A stretch of DNA of 64,000 bases from Lachnospiraceae bacterium KM106-2 (GTDB lineage Bacteria; Bacillota; Clostridia; Lachnospirales; Lachnospiraceae): assembly GCA_009731425.1 (NCBI GenBank), contig AP018794.1, positions 3,864,001 through 3,928,000 of the forward strand. Direction: 5' to 3'. Within the stretch, counting starts at the first letter, position 1; every line of letters starts with the position of its first letter. Position numbers and translations under genes: made by a program. The notes beneath the pieces were generated by a model. It had not been told where the DNA came from. It made no database searches and was given only the letters and a program-made list of their open reading frames with translations. Below are positions 1-7,417 of the stretch, one piece after another.

Positions 1-1
1 A

Positions 2-328
2 TATGATCTAAAAGCAAATCATATCTCAGATATTATGACAGAAGTACAGACAGCAAAATATATTGCGGTTGGTTCGCCTACATTAAATAATAATATGCTT
101 CCTACCGTAGCTGCATTTTTATGCTATATGAGAGGACTTTCACCGAAGGACAAATATGCATTTGCTTTTGGATCTTATGGCTGGGGAGGCCAAGGAGTTG
201 CTCAGGTAGATGAGGAGTTAACAAAGATGGAATGTCAGATGATCTGTGACCCAATAAAGACTGCGTATGTTCCAAGTAAAGAATATCTTAGAGAGATGGA
301 ACAGACTTTAAAAGAAATTTTAAACTAA
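2..328 (+). CDS. Flavodiiron protein (A-type flavoprotein), C-terminal part
   Basis: Partial gene, cut by the left edge; the frame is open from base 2 and the visible ~108 residues end at a TAA. The sequence shows a flavodoxin-like half: AVGSPTLNNNMLPTVAAFL matches the FMN-binding loop of FprA/ROO-type proteins, and FGSYGWGGQGV is the second characteristic FMN loop. In this family an N-terminal metallo-beta-lactamase fold with a di-iron site (outside the window) reduces O2 or NO with electrons passed through FMN, protecting anaerobes from oxygen. Nothing can be said about its promoter. The ~55 bp downstream carry no obvious terminator before the TPP riboswitch. Identification as a flavodiiron protein is fairly firm; whether O2 or NO is the substrate cannot be told. 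Confidence 0.85.
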   Translation, partial: YDLKANHISDIMTEVQTAKYIAVGSPTLNNNMLPTVAAFLCYMRGLSPKDKYAFAFGSYGWGGQGVAQVDEELTKMECQMICDPIKTAYVPSKEYLREMEQTLKEILN

Positions 329-382
329 GTTTATTGAAAAAAATAGAATAGAGCGCTATACTTGTCTCGTAAAATAGAATAA

Positions 383-473
383 GGACGGGGAGCTGACCGG
401 AGTTGGCTGAGAGGAAACTATATCGTTTCGACCCATAACCTGATTTGGATAATGCCAACGTAGGGAATCGTGA
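383..473 (+). promoter_or_regulatory. TPP riboswitch (THI element)
   Basis: The conserved TPP aptamer blocks are readable in order: GGGGAGCTGACCGG, GGCTGAGAGGAAAC, CGACCCATAACCTGATTTGG and ATAATGCCAACGTAGGGA. It lies just before an intrinsic terminator and the thiW-thiC genes, so thiamine pyrophosphate should cause premature termination of this operon. Confidence 0.95.
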
Positions 474-482
474 TGAGAATTT

Positions 483-511
483 AAAGAGGTACCCGCGGGT
501 ACCTCTTTTTT
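483..511 (+). terminator. Riboswitch expression-platform terminator
   Basis: A perfect palindrome at 485-506 (half AGAGGTACCCG) followed directly by a run of T residues. It sits 10-15 nt after the TPP aptamer and before thiW, as expected of the ligand-controlled terminator. Confidence 0.9.
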
Positions 512-571
512 GCTTTATGAGAGGAGTACCTTCGATTGAATCCAAACAGGAGGAAAGGAGATCATCTTATT

Positions 572-1081
572 ATGAGAAAAGAAGGAATGACAAGGAAATT
601 AGCATTAGCAGGAGTGCTTACGGCAATTGCGGTTGTTGGGAGTTTATTAAGTTTCCCGGTGGCCGGAAGTAAATGTGCTCCCGTACAGCATATGGTAAAT
701 GTCTTGAGTGCAGTTATGCTGGGGCCTTGGTGGGGAATTGGTATTGCTTTTTGTGCTAGTTTACTACGAAATTTATTTGCTATCGGAAGTTTAATGGCAT
801 TTCCAGGGAGCATGGTAGGTGCTCTATGCTGTGGACTCATTTATCAATTGACTAAAAAAGTAAGTCTTACTTGTATTGCTGAGGCATTTGGAACCGGTGT
901 ACTTGGTGGGATGGCAGCCTATCCAGTAGCAAAGGTCCTTATGGGATTAGAGCCAGCAGGCCTTTTTGTCTATATGATCCCATTTTTAATTTCTACCGTA
1001 GCAGGAAGTATTTTAGCATTTTTATTAGTAACGATCTTACAGAAGAGTCATGTGATGGAGCAGTTTTATGGAGAAGAGTAA
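572..1081 (+). CDS. thiW: Energy-coupling-factor transporter S component ThiW (thiazole uptake)
   Basis: A 169-residue hydrophobic protein with about five membrane segments, starting MRKEGMTRKLALAGVLTAIA. ThiW is the substrate-binding S component of an ECF-type transporter thought to take up the thiazole precursor of thiamine; the energising EcfAAT module would be encoded elsewhere. Motifs typical of ThiW are PVAGSKCAPVQHMVNVLSAV and FRNLFAIGS-like LRNLFAIGSLMAFPGS. The ATG at 572 is preferred over an in-frame ATG at 536 because AGGAGGAAAGGAG lies 12-20 nt before it. It is directly behind the TPP riboswitch and 18 bp before thiC, so the two form a riboswitch-controlled operon. Confidence 0.9.
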   Translation: MRKEGMTRKLALAGVLTAIAVVGSLLSFPVAGSKCAPVQHMVNVLSAVMLGPWWGIGIAFCASLLRNLFAIGSLMAFPGSMVGALCCGLIYQLTKKVSLTCIAEAFGTGVLGGMAAYPVAKVLMGLEPAGLFVYMIPFLISTVAGSILAFLLVTILQKSHVMEQFYGEE

Positions 1082-1099
1082 GGAGAATGGGGGAGTAAA

Positions 1100-2410
1100 A
1101 TGAGAAATTATACAACACAAATGGATGCTGCAAGAAAAGGAATGATAACAAAACAGATGGAAATTGTTGCAGAGAAGGAGCAACTACCAGTACATACACT
1201 TCTTAAGCTTGTGGCTGAGGGAAAAGTAGCAATTTGTGCAAATAAGAATCACCAATGTCTTGATCCAGAAGGAATCGGAAGTATGCTTCGAACCAAGGTC
1301 AATGTGAATCTTGGAGTATCGCGGGATTGTAAAGATTATAATGTAGAGATGCAAAAGGTGATGAGTGCAGTGGAATTAGGTGCCGAGGCGATCATGGATT
1401 TATCGAGTCATGGAAATACACAGCCATTTCGTAAACGATTAACAAAGGAGTGTCCTGTTATGATCGGTACCGTTCCCGTATATGATAGTGTGATCCACTA
1501 TCAGCGGGATCTTGCAACTTTAACGGCACAAGATTTTATCGATGTTGTTCGTCTTCATGCAGAAGATGGAGTGGATTTTGTAACGTTACATTGTGGAATC
1601 ACGAGAAAGACCATTGAACAGATCAAGACTCATAAGAGGAAAATGAATATCGTCAGCCGTGGAGGAAGCCTCGTTTTTGCCTGGATGAGTATGACAGGAG
1701 AGGAAAATCCATTTTATGAATATTTTGATCAGATTTTAGATATCTGTGAGGAGTACGATGTTACAATTTCTTTAGGAGATGCTTGTCGTCCAGGATGCTT
1801 AGCCGATGCTACTGATGTATGTCAGATAGAGGAATTAGTTCGTCTAGGAGAATTGACAAAACGAGCATGGGCACATAATGTTCAGGTAATGGTCGAAGGA
1901 CCGGGACATGTACCACTGAATCAAGTGGCAGCCAATATGGAAGTGCAAAAGAGTATCTGTATGGGGGCACCTTTTTATGTATTAGGACCACTTGTAACAG
2001 ATATCGCACCAGGTTATGATCATATTACAGCAGCAATTGGTGGAGCAGTTGCAGCTATGAATGGAGCAGCGTTTTTATGCTACGTGACACCAGCGGAACA
2101 TTTAGCATTACCCAATATTGCTGATGTGAAGCAAGGAATTATTGCATCTAAAATAGCAGCACATGCAGCAGATATTGCAAAGGGAATTCCAGGAGCCAGG
2201 GATCAGGATGATCGTATGGCAGAAGCTCGTCATAAGCTGGATTGGGAAGCTCAGTTTGAGTGCGCTATCGATGGTGATACAGCAAAAGCAATTCGTGATG
2301 ACAGACTTCCGGAGGATGATCATAGTGACACTTGCAGTATGTGTGGAAAGTTTTGTGCAGTACGTAGTATGAACAAGGCATTAGCAGGAGAGTATATTGA
2401 TATTTTATGA
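1100..2410 (+). CDS. thiC: Phosphomethylpyrimidine synthase ThiC
   Basis: 436 residues, the short form of ThiC without the long N-terminal domain of proteobacterial and plant enzymes. ThiC is a radical-SAM enzyme converting aminoimidazole ribotide to hydroxymethylpyrimidine phosphate, the pyrimidine half of thiamine. Visible family blocks include MDLSSHGNTQPFRKRLT, TLHCGITRKT, ISLGDACRPGCL, VMVEGPGHVPLNQV and APFYVLGPLVTDIAPGYDHI. The C-terminal cluster motif reads CSMCGKFC, i.e. C-x2-C-x3-C, one residue shorter than the C-x2-C-x4-C of the long-form enzymes. Second gene of the thiW-thiC operon; a GGGGGAG SD precedes the start. Confidence 0.97.
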   Translation: MRNYTTQMDAARKGMITKQMEIVAEKEQLPVHTLLKLVAEGKVAICANKNHQCLDPEGIGSMLRTKVNVNLGVSRDCKDYNVEMQKVMSAVELGAEAIMDLSSHGNTQPFRKRLTKECPVMIGTVPVYDSVIHYQRDLATLTAQDFIDVVRLHAEDGVDFVTLHCGITRKTIEQIKTHKRKMNIVSRGGSLVFAWMSMTGEENPFYEYFDQILDICEEYDVTISLGDACRPGCLADATDVCQIEELVRLGELTKRAWAHNVQVMVEGPGHVPLNQVAANMEVQKSICMGAPFYVLGPLVTDIAPGYDHITAAIGGAVAAMNGAAFLCYVTPAEHLALPNIADVKQGIIASKIAAHAADIAKGIPGARDQDDRMAEARHKLDWEAQFECAIDGDTAKAIRDDRLPEDDHSDTCSMCGKFCAVRSMNKALAGEYIDIL

Positions 2411-2415
2411 TTTCA

Positions 2416-2444
2416 TTGACAGGAAAGAAAAATAGCAGTATACT
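2416..2444 (+). promoter_or_regulatory. Sigma-A promoter of the TrmB-lysA unit
   Basis: TTGACA (2416-2421), exactly 17 bp, TATACT (2439-2444). The predicted start near 2451 falls inside an inverted repeat, so repression by occlusion is likely. Confidence 0.8.
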
Positions 2445-2446
2445 TA

Positions 2447-2470
2447 TAGTGTTCCTAAAAAGAAACACTA
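2447..2470 (+). promoter_or_regulatory. Candidate operator overlapping the transcription start
   Basis: Inverted repeat with 10-bp half-sites TAGTGTTCCT and AGAAACACTA (9 of 10 positions symmetrical) around a 4-bp centre. It begins 3 bp after the -10 element and ends 22 bp before the regulator start codon. Most simply read as an autoregulatory site of the adjacent TrmB-type protein. Confidence 0.6.
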
Positions 2471-2492
2471 ATAATAAGCGGAGGTATTTTTT

Positions 2493-3179
2493 ATGGTAGA
2501 GCAACTAATGATGTTTGGATTAACAAGACAGGAGGCTACCATCTATATAGCGCTATTATCAGAAGGAACATTATCAGGATATGAGACTGCTAAAGTAACA
2601 GGAATTTCAAGGTCCAATACATATAATGCATTGGCTGGCTTGGTTGAAAAGGGTGCTGCATATATAATTGAAGAAAATGCAGCAAAGTACACGCCGGTTG
2701 CAGTGAAAGAATTTTGCGATAATAAATTATTCGCATTACAGAACATAGAGGATGAGCTAGTTAAGAATCTTCCAAAAGAAAAGGAAGAGACACAAGGCTA
2801 TATTACGATTAAAGGAGATCATCATATTCTTGATAAGATGCGCAACATGTTAGTAGGAGCTAAGAGCAGAGTCTACATCAGCGTATCGCAAGCAATTCTT
2901 ATTCAGTTTGAACAGGAATTAAAGCAATTACTAGATCATGAAATTAAAGTGGTTGTTTTAAGCGAAGAAAGTTTTGGATTAGAAGGAGCTATCTTTTATC
3001 ATAAGAAAGTACCAGCAGGTCAAATAAGGCTTATCGTTGACTCAGTCAATGTATTGACCGGAGAGATCAGAAATGAGGATGGTACCTGCCTGTATTCGAA
3101 GAATAAGAATCTTGTAGATGTATTTAAAGAGATGTTGAAAAATGAAATCAAATTGATTTCTATGACATCGACAACATAA
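2493..3179 (+). CDS. TrmB-family transcriptional regulator
   Basis: 228 residues. Residues 1-70 form a TrmB-type winged helix (LMMFGLTRQEATIYIALLSE, then GYETAKVTGISRSNTYNAL as recognition helix region). The rest resembles the phospholipase-D-like effector domain of the family, here without two HKD motifs, so a ligand-binding rather than enzymatic role is likely. TrmB proteins usually respond to sugars, but the neighbour here is lysA, 26 bp downstream, so the ligand is not known. It has its own strong promoter and an inverted repeat over the start point. GGAGGT 9 nt before ATG supports the start. Confidence 0.8.
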   Translation: MVEQLMMFGLTRQEATIYIALLSEGTLSGYETAKVTGISRSNTYNALAGLVEKGAAYIIEENAAKYTPVAVKEFCDNKLFALQNIEDELVKNLPKEKEETQGYITIKGDHHILDKMRNMLVGAKSRVYISVSQAILIQFEQELKQLLDHEIKVVVLSEESFGLEGAIFYHKKVPAGQIRLIVDSVNVLTGEIRNEDGTCLYSKNKNLVDVFKEMLKNEIKLISMTSTT

Positions 3180-3205
3180 GAAAACAGGAAAAGGAGATTG
3201 GTAGT

Positions 3206-4480
3206 ATGTGCAGTAAAAAGAAGCCATTTGTTACATTACAACAAGTCAAAGAGATCACGAAGACCTATCCTACCCCATTTCACATTTATGATGAATCGGG
3301 AATCAGAGAAAATGCAAGAAAGCTAAGAAAAGCATTTTCCTGGAACAAAGGATTTAAAGAGTTTTTCGCTGTCAAGGCAACTCCTAATCCATATATTTTA
3401 AATATATTAAAAGAAGAAGGATGTGGAACAGATTGTTCCTCATTAACCGAATTGATGTTATCCAATGCACTGGGATTCCAGCAAGGAGAGATCATGTTCT
3501 CTTCTAATACCACACCAGCAGAAGAGTTTAAAAAGGCAAAAGAAGTGAATGCCATCATTAACTTAGATGATTACACACATATTGATCTCGTAAATAATTT
3601 AATTGGCATTCCAGAAACAATCTGCTGCCGGTATAATCCAGGTGGGCTATTTAAGATCAGTACGGATATCATGGATAATCCAGGAGATGCGAAATATGGT
3701 TTTACAAAGGAACAGATGATTGATGGATATAAGAAGTTAATGGGTCTGGGTGCTAAGAATTTTGGAATTCATTCATTCTTGGCAAGTAATACGGTAAGTA
3801 ATGAATATTATCCGGCTTTGGCTAAGATCCTTTTTGAATTAGCAGTAGAGTTGAAAGAGAAGACTGGCGCCCATATTACTTTTATTAACCTATCCGGTGG
3901 TGTTGGAATTCCTTATCGTCCTGATCAAGAAGAAAATGATATTATGGTGATCGGCGAAGGCGTAAGAAAAGCCTATGAGGAAATCTTAGTACCAGCAGGA
4001 ATGGGTGATGTGGCAATCTATACAGAACTCGGAAGATTTATGTTAGGACCTTATGGATGTCTTGTAGCACAGGCGACTCATGAGAAACATATCTATAAAG
4101 AATATATTGGTTTGGATGCATGTGCGGTCAACTTAATGCGTCCAGCTATGTATGGTGCTTACCATCATATCACGGTTCTTGGTAAAGAGAATGAGCCTTG
4201 TGATCATAAATATGATGTAACCGGTTCCTTATGTGAGAATAATGATAAATTTGCTATTGATCGCATGCTACCTAAGATTGATATGGGTGATTATTTAGTA
4301 ATTCATGATACCGGCGCACATGGATTCTCTATGGGATATAACTATAATGGAAAATTACGTTCTGCAGAGTTGCTCTTACAGCGAGATGGGAATGTGAAAT
4401 TAATTCGACGTGCAGAGACACCAGAAGATTATTTCGCAACTTTTGATTTTTGTGACATATTAAAAGATATGAAATATTGA
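3206..4480 (+). CDS. lysA: Diaminopimelate decarboxylase-like PLP enzyme
   Basis: 424 residues, fold-type III decarboxylase: N-terminal alanine-racemase-like barrel with the PLP lysine in FFAVKATPNPYIL, INLSGGVGIPYRP for phosphate binding, ELGRFMLGPYG in place of the common EPGR, and GSLCENNDKFA matching the CESGD signature. LysA converts meso-diaminopimelate to lysine in the cytoplasm. The segment GGLFKISTDIMDNPGDAKYGF departs from the usual HPYISTG-type loop, so a related decarboxylase acting on another diamino acid is possible, but the clostridial LysA assignment is the best. SD AAAAGGAG is clear. It is followed by a strong terminator and so ends the unit begun by the TrmB gene. Confidence 0.85.
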   Translation: MCSKKKPFVTLQQVKEITKTYPTPFHIYDESGIRENARKLRKAFSWNKGFKEFFAVKATPNPYILNILKEEGCGTDCSSLTELMLSNALGFQQGEIMFSSNTTPAEEFKKAKEVNAIINLDDYTHIDLVNNLIGIPETICCRYNPGGLFKISTDIMDNPGDAKYGFTKEQMIDGYKKLMGLGAKNFGIHSFLASNTVSNEYYPALAKILFELAVELKEKTGAHITFINLSGGVGIPYRPDQEENDIMVIGEGVRKAYEEILVPAGMGDVAIYTELGRFMLGPYGCLVAQATHEKHIYKEYIGLDACAVNLMRPAMYGAYHHITVLGKENEPCDHKYDVTGSLCENNDKFAIDRMLPKIDMGDYLVIHDTGAHGFSMGYNYNGKLRSAELLLQRDGNVKLIRRAETPEDYFATFDFCDILKDMKY

Positions 4481-4491
4481 TTTAGTTAAGG

Positions 4492-4531
4492 AAAAGGCAA
4501 TTGTTGGTGGTGACAATTGCCTTTTCTTTTT
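4492..4531 (+). terminator. Terminator after lysA
   Basis: Stem AAGGCAATTGT / ACAATTGCCTT with a short loop, followed by TTCTTTTTG. The ~150 bp behind it, up to the flgM promoter, hold no gene that I can recognise. Confidence 0.85.
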
Positions 4532-4688
4532 GTTACAGTTTGTTTTGTGATGTTAAGCACATCATCATAGAGTCGATACTCCGCGCTGTTTTAGCAGAAG
4601 TATTTCCTTAATATATGAAAGTAATATTTTAAAATAGTAGAAAAAGTAATAAAAAATACTATAAAATAAAAAAAATGCTGTTTTCCTA

Positions 4689-4715
4689 TAATGTTAATCC
4701 TCAAACATCCGATAA
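4689..4715 (+). promoter_or_regulatory. Sigma-28 (SigD/FliA) promoter of the flgM operon
   Basis: TAAT (4689-4692), 15 bp, TCCGATAA (4708-4715). It matches in spacing and sequence the elements before flagellin and before the deacetylase gene in this window, and the general Firmicute sigma-D pattern TAAA-N15-GCCGATAW. Confidence 0.7.
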
Positions 4716-4761
4716 ATTAAGTAGTAAAGTTGTAATACACGATAGATTAGGTGGTGAGAAA

Positions 4762-5040
4762 ATGAGAGTAGATGCATATAACAAAATTAGTCAATTATAT
4801 CAAGTACAACAGACCGAAAAAATTACAAAAGTAAATAAGAAAAGTACAGGCGATAAATTAGAGATTTCACAAATGGGAAAGGATTACCATGTTGCAAAGA
4901 GCGCAGTAAACAATGCTCCTGACATCCGGTATGATAAAGTAAATAAAATTAAAGAAGCAATGAAAACAGGAACTTATAACGTAGATATGTCAGAAGTAGC
5001 TGAAAAGCTAGCAGATCATATGTTTGATTCTTTAATTTAA
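4762..5040 (+). CDS. flgM: Anti-sigma-28 factor FlgM
   Basis: 92 residues. FlgM holds the flagellar sigma factor inactive until the hook is complete, then is released or exported. The C-terminal part (about residues 50-90) with PDIRYDKVNKIKEAMKTGTY and ADHMFDSLI is the conserved sigma-binding helix region; the N-terminal half is expected to be disordered. ATG 4762 is chosen because AGGTGGTG lies 5-6 nt before it; the open frame extends to 4675 but that lies upstream of the sigma-28 promoter -10 element. First gene of the late flagellar operon, so FlgM is made under the sigma factor it inhibits. Confidence 0.92.
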   Translation: MRVDAYNKISQLYQVQQTEKITKVNKKSTGDKLEISQMGKDYHVAKSAVNNAPDIRYDKVNKIKEAMKTGTYNVDMSEVAEKLADHMFDSLI

Positions 5041-5071
5041 ACATAGATAGATGTAAGGAGAGAATTTAATA

Positions 5072-5587
5072 TTGGCAAGTTTAGTGGAAGAATTAATTAC
5101 GACTTTGCAAAATGAGGAAAAGATCTATACAACATTGATTCCGATTGTAACGACAAAGACGTCAGTCATTGTAGAGAATAATCTGCAGAAACTCGAAGCG
5201 ATCACGGAGAGAGAGCAAGAGTATATGCAGCAGGTAACGAACCTGGAAGCGAAACGAAGAGAAATCATAAACAATATGGGAATCGTTATGGGAAAGAATC
5301 CCCAGGACTTAACATTAAAACAAATTATTGGCTTATTGGATAAACAGCCAGAAGAACAAAAACAACTCAGTATTATTCGAGATAATCTAAAATCAACCGT
5401 TCATACGTTGGTGCAAATCAACAATCATAACAAATCGTTAATAGAACAATCCCTAGAGATGATAGAATTCAATATGAATTTTATTCAGAGTACAAGGATG
5501 TCACCAGGGAACAACTATAACAAAGGTGCTTATGCAACAAATGAAGCATTCGCTGACCAAACATGGATGTTTGATGTCAAGCAATAG
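5072..5587 (+). CDS. flgN: FlgN-like chaperone for hook-associated proteins
   Basis: 171 residues, almost wholly helical, starting MASLVEELITTLQNEEKIYT; this N-terminal pattern and the position between flgM and flgK are those of FlgN, the export chaperone of FlgK and FlgL. The start codon is TTG, supported by TAAGGAGAG 10 nt upstream. The C-terminal ~30 residues are polar and probably flexible, as in FlgN where the C-terminal helix binds the FlgK/FlgL tails. The gap to flgM is 31 bp and to flgK 21 bp. Confidence 0.85.
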   Translation: MASLVEELITTLQNEEKIYTTLIPIVTTKTSVIVENNLQKLEAITEREQEYMQQVTNLEAKRREIINNMGIVMGKNPQDLTLKQIIGLLDKQPEEQKQLSIIRDNLKSTVHTLVQINNHNKSLIEQSLEMIEFNMNFIQSTRMSPGNNYNKGAYATNEAFADQTWMFDVKQ

Positions 5588-5608
5588 TTTAAAATAGGTG
5601 GTGAAATC

Positions 5609-7402
5609 ATGAGTGGCTCAATGAGTAGCTTATACGTTGGCGTTACTGGACTAACAGCCAGTCAGAACGCGTTAAATACAACAGCACATAACTTAACTAA
5701 TATTGGAACAAAAGGTTATGTAAGACAACAGGCATTATTTGCAGATACGAATTATAGCTCTGTTGGAATCAATCATATTAATTCAATGCAGGTTGGTCTA
5801 GGAACCAATTTAGCAGCAGTAAGACAGGTGAGAGATACTTTCTTAGATAAATCTTACCGAATCGAGTCAGGAAGATATTCTTATTATGAAGTTCAATATC
5901 AGACAGCAGATGAAATTGAAGATGTAATGGGAGAGTTAGAAGGGGTTGAATTCCAAAATTCATTAGAAGATTTTTGGACATCCATTCAATCACTTGCAAA
6001 TGAACCGGATAATATCGTTCAAAGAACGACAACCGTTCAGACAGCAGTATCTTTCGTTGAAAGAGCAAATACGATCTATGCTCAGTTGAAAGATTATCAA
6101 TTGAGTTTAAATACGAAGATTAAGAATCAAGTGGATGAAGTAAATAGTATCGGACAGCAAATTGTTGATCTGAACTATCTCATTCAAAAAGCAGAAGCAG
6201 GTAATGTAGAGAATGCAAATGATTATAGGGATACAAGAAACTTATTACTAGATCAGCTTGCAACATACGGTGAAATTTCCTACGATGAAAATAAATATGG
6301 AGTGGTTACCGTAAACTTTGAAGGTGTTCAGTTTGTTAGTGAAACAGGATATAACAAAATGGGCGTTGAGAAAATGTCTGAGAATTCAGAAATGATCAAA
6401 CCAGTTTGGGAATTCTTTGATACCGATGTATTTGACCTTAGCCGTACACCAAAGTCAGATGATGATACTGATGTTGGATCGTTAAAAGGTATTTTGATCG
6501 CCCGTGGTGATGCAGTTGCGAACTACTCTGATATTCCTGTTAAACCAACAGAACCAAAGAAATCAGATTATGCAACAGATGCATTATATAATGCAGCATA
6601 TGCACAATATGAGACAGATTTAAGTCAGTTTGAAGCAGATACGAAAGTGTACAATCAAAAAGTAAATCAGTCGATCGTTATGTCAGTACAAGCACAGCTT
6701 GATCAATTAGTACATGGAGTTGTAACTAAGATCAATGATATCTTATGTCCAAATGAGACAGTTACCGATTCAGTGACAGGGGTTACCTACAAAGTATTAG
6801 CAAGTGATGCTTCAATCGGAATGGGCGATGGCTGCGAAGTACCAGGTACAGAATTATTTAGCAGAATCGGTTCTGATCGATATGAAGAAGTAACGATCAC
6901 AAGAAAAAAGGAAGATGGATCAACTTATACAGAGACTCGTTATGCTTACAAAGAAGAGGATGCATCTGATCCGAATTCTCTATACTCTATCACAAACATT
7001 CAGGTAAATCCGGATGTATTAAAGAATGTATCTTTGATCCCATTATCAAATGCCAATAAGACAGGTGATTATGCGGTTGATGTATGTAAAGAGTTAACAA
7101 GTGCTTGGACAGAGACTTTCGCAACATTAGATCCAAATACAACAACGAAAAATACATTTAAAGATTACTATATTACAATGGTTGGAGCGATTGCCAATCG
7201 AGGTAATACAACAAAGAGTATTGCGGATAATCAGGAATCTTTATCTGCATCTATTGATTCACAAAGACAACAAATTATTGGTGTATCATCAGATGAAGAG
7301 TTAACGAAGTTAATTCAATATCAACATGCATACAATGCTGCAAGCCGATATTTTTCTGTTGCAAATGATATGCTAGAACAACTAATTAATAATTTAGGCT
7401 AG
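5609..7402 (+). CDS. flgK: Flagellar hook-associated protein 1 FlgK (copy 1)
   Basis: 597 residues. FlgK links the hook to the filament. N-terminal rod-like motif LNTTAHNLTNIGTKGYVRQ (residues about 22-40) and the C-terminal block ELTKLIQYQHAYNAASRYFSVANDMLEQLINNLG are diagnostic. The centre (about 230-480) is variable, with a polar segment rich in Asp, Thr and Tyr likely exposed on the surface. SD AGGTGGTG precedes ATG. A second, divergent FlgK-type gene follows after 15 bp. Confidence 0.95.
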   Translation: MSGSMSSLYVGVTGLTASQNALNTTAHNLTNIGTKGYVRQQALFADTNYSSVGINHINSMQVGLGTNLAAVRQVRDTFLDKSYRIESGRYSYYEVQYQTADEIEDVMGELEGVEFQNSLEDFWTSIQSLANEPDNIVQRTTTVQTAVSFVERANTIYAQLKDYQLSLNTKIKNQVDEVNSIGQQIVDLNYLIQKAEAGNVENANDYRDTRNLLLDQLATYGEISYDENKYGVVTVNFEGVQFVSETGYNKMGVEKMSENSEMIKPVWEFFDTDVFDLSRTPKSDDDTDVGSLKGILIARGDAVANYSDIPVKPTEPKKSDYATDALYNAAYAQYETDLSQFEADTKVYNQKVNQSIVMSVQAQLDQLVHGVVTKINDILCPNETVTDSVTGVTYKVLASDASIGMGDGCEVPGTELFSRIGSDRYEEVTITRKKEDGSTYTETRYAYKEEDASDPNSLYSITNIQVNPDVLKNVSLIPLSNANKTGDYAVDVCKELTSAWTETFATLDPNTTTKNTFKDYYITMVGAIANRGNTTKSIADNQESLSASIDSQRQQIIGVSSDEELTKLIQYQHAYNAASRYFSVANDMLEQLINNLG

Positions 7403-7417
7403 AGAGGAGAGTGACTT

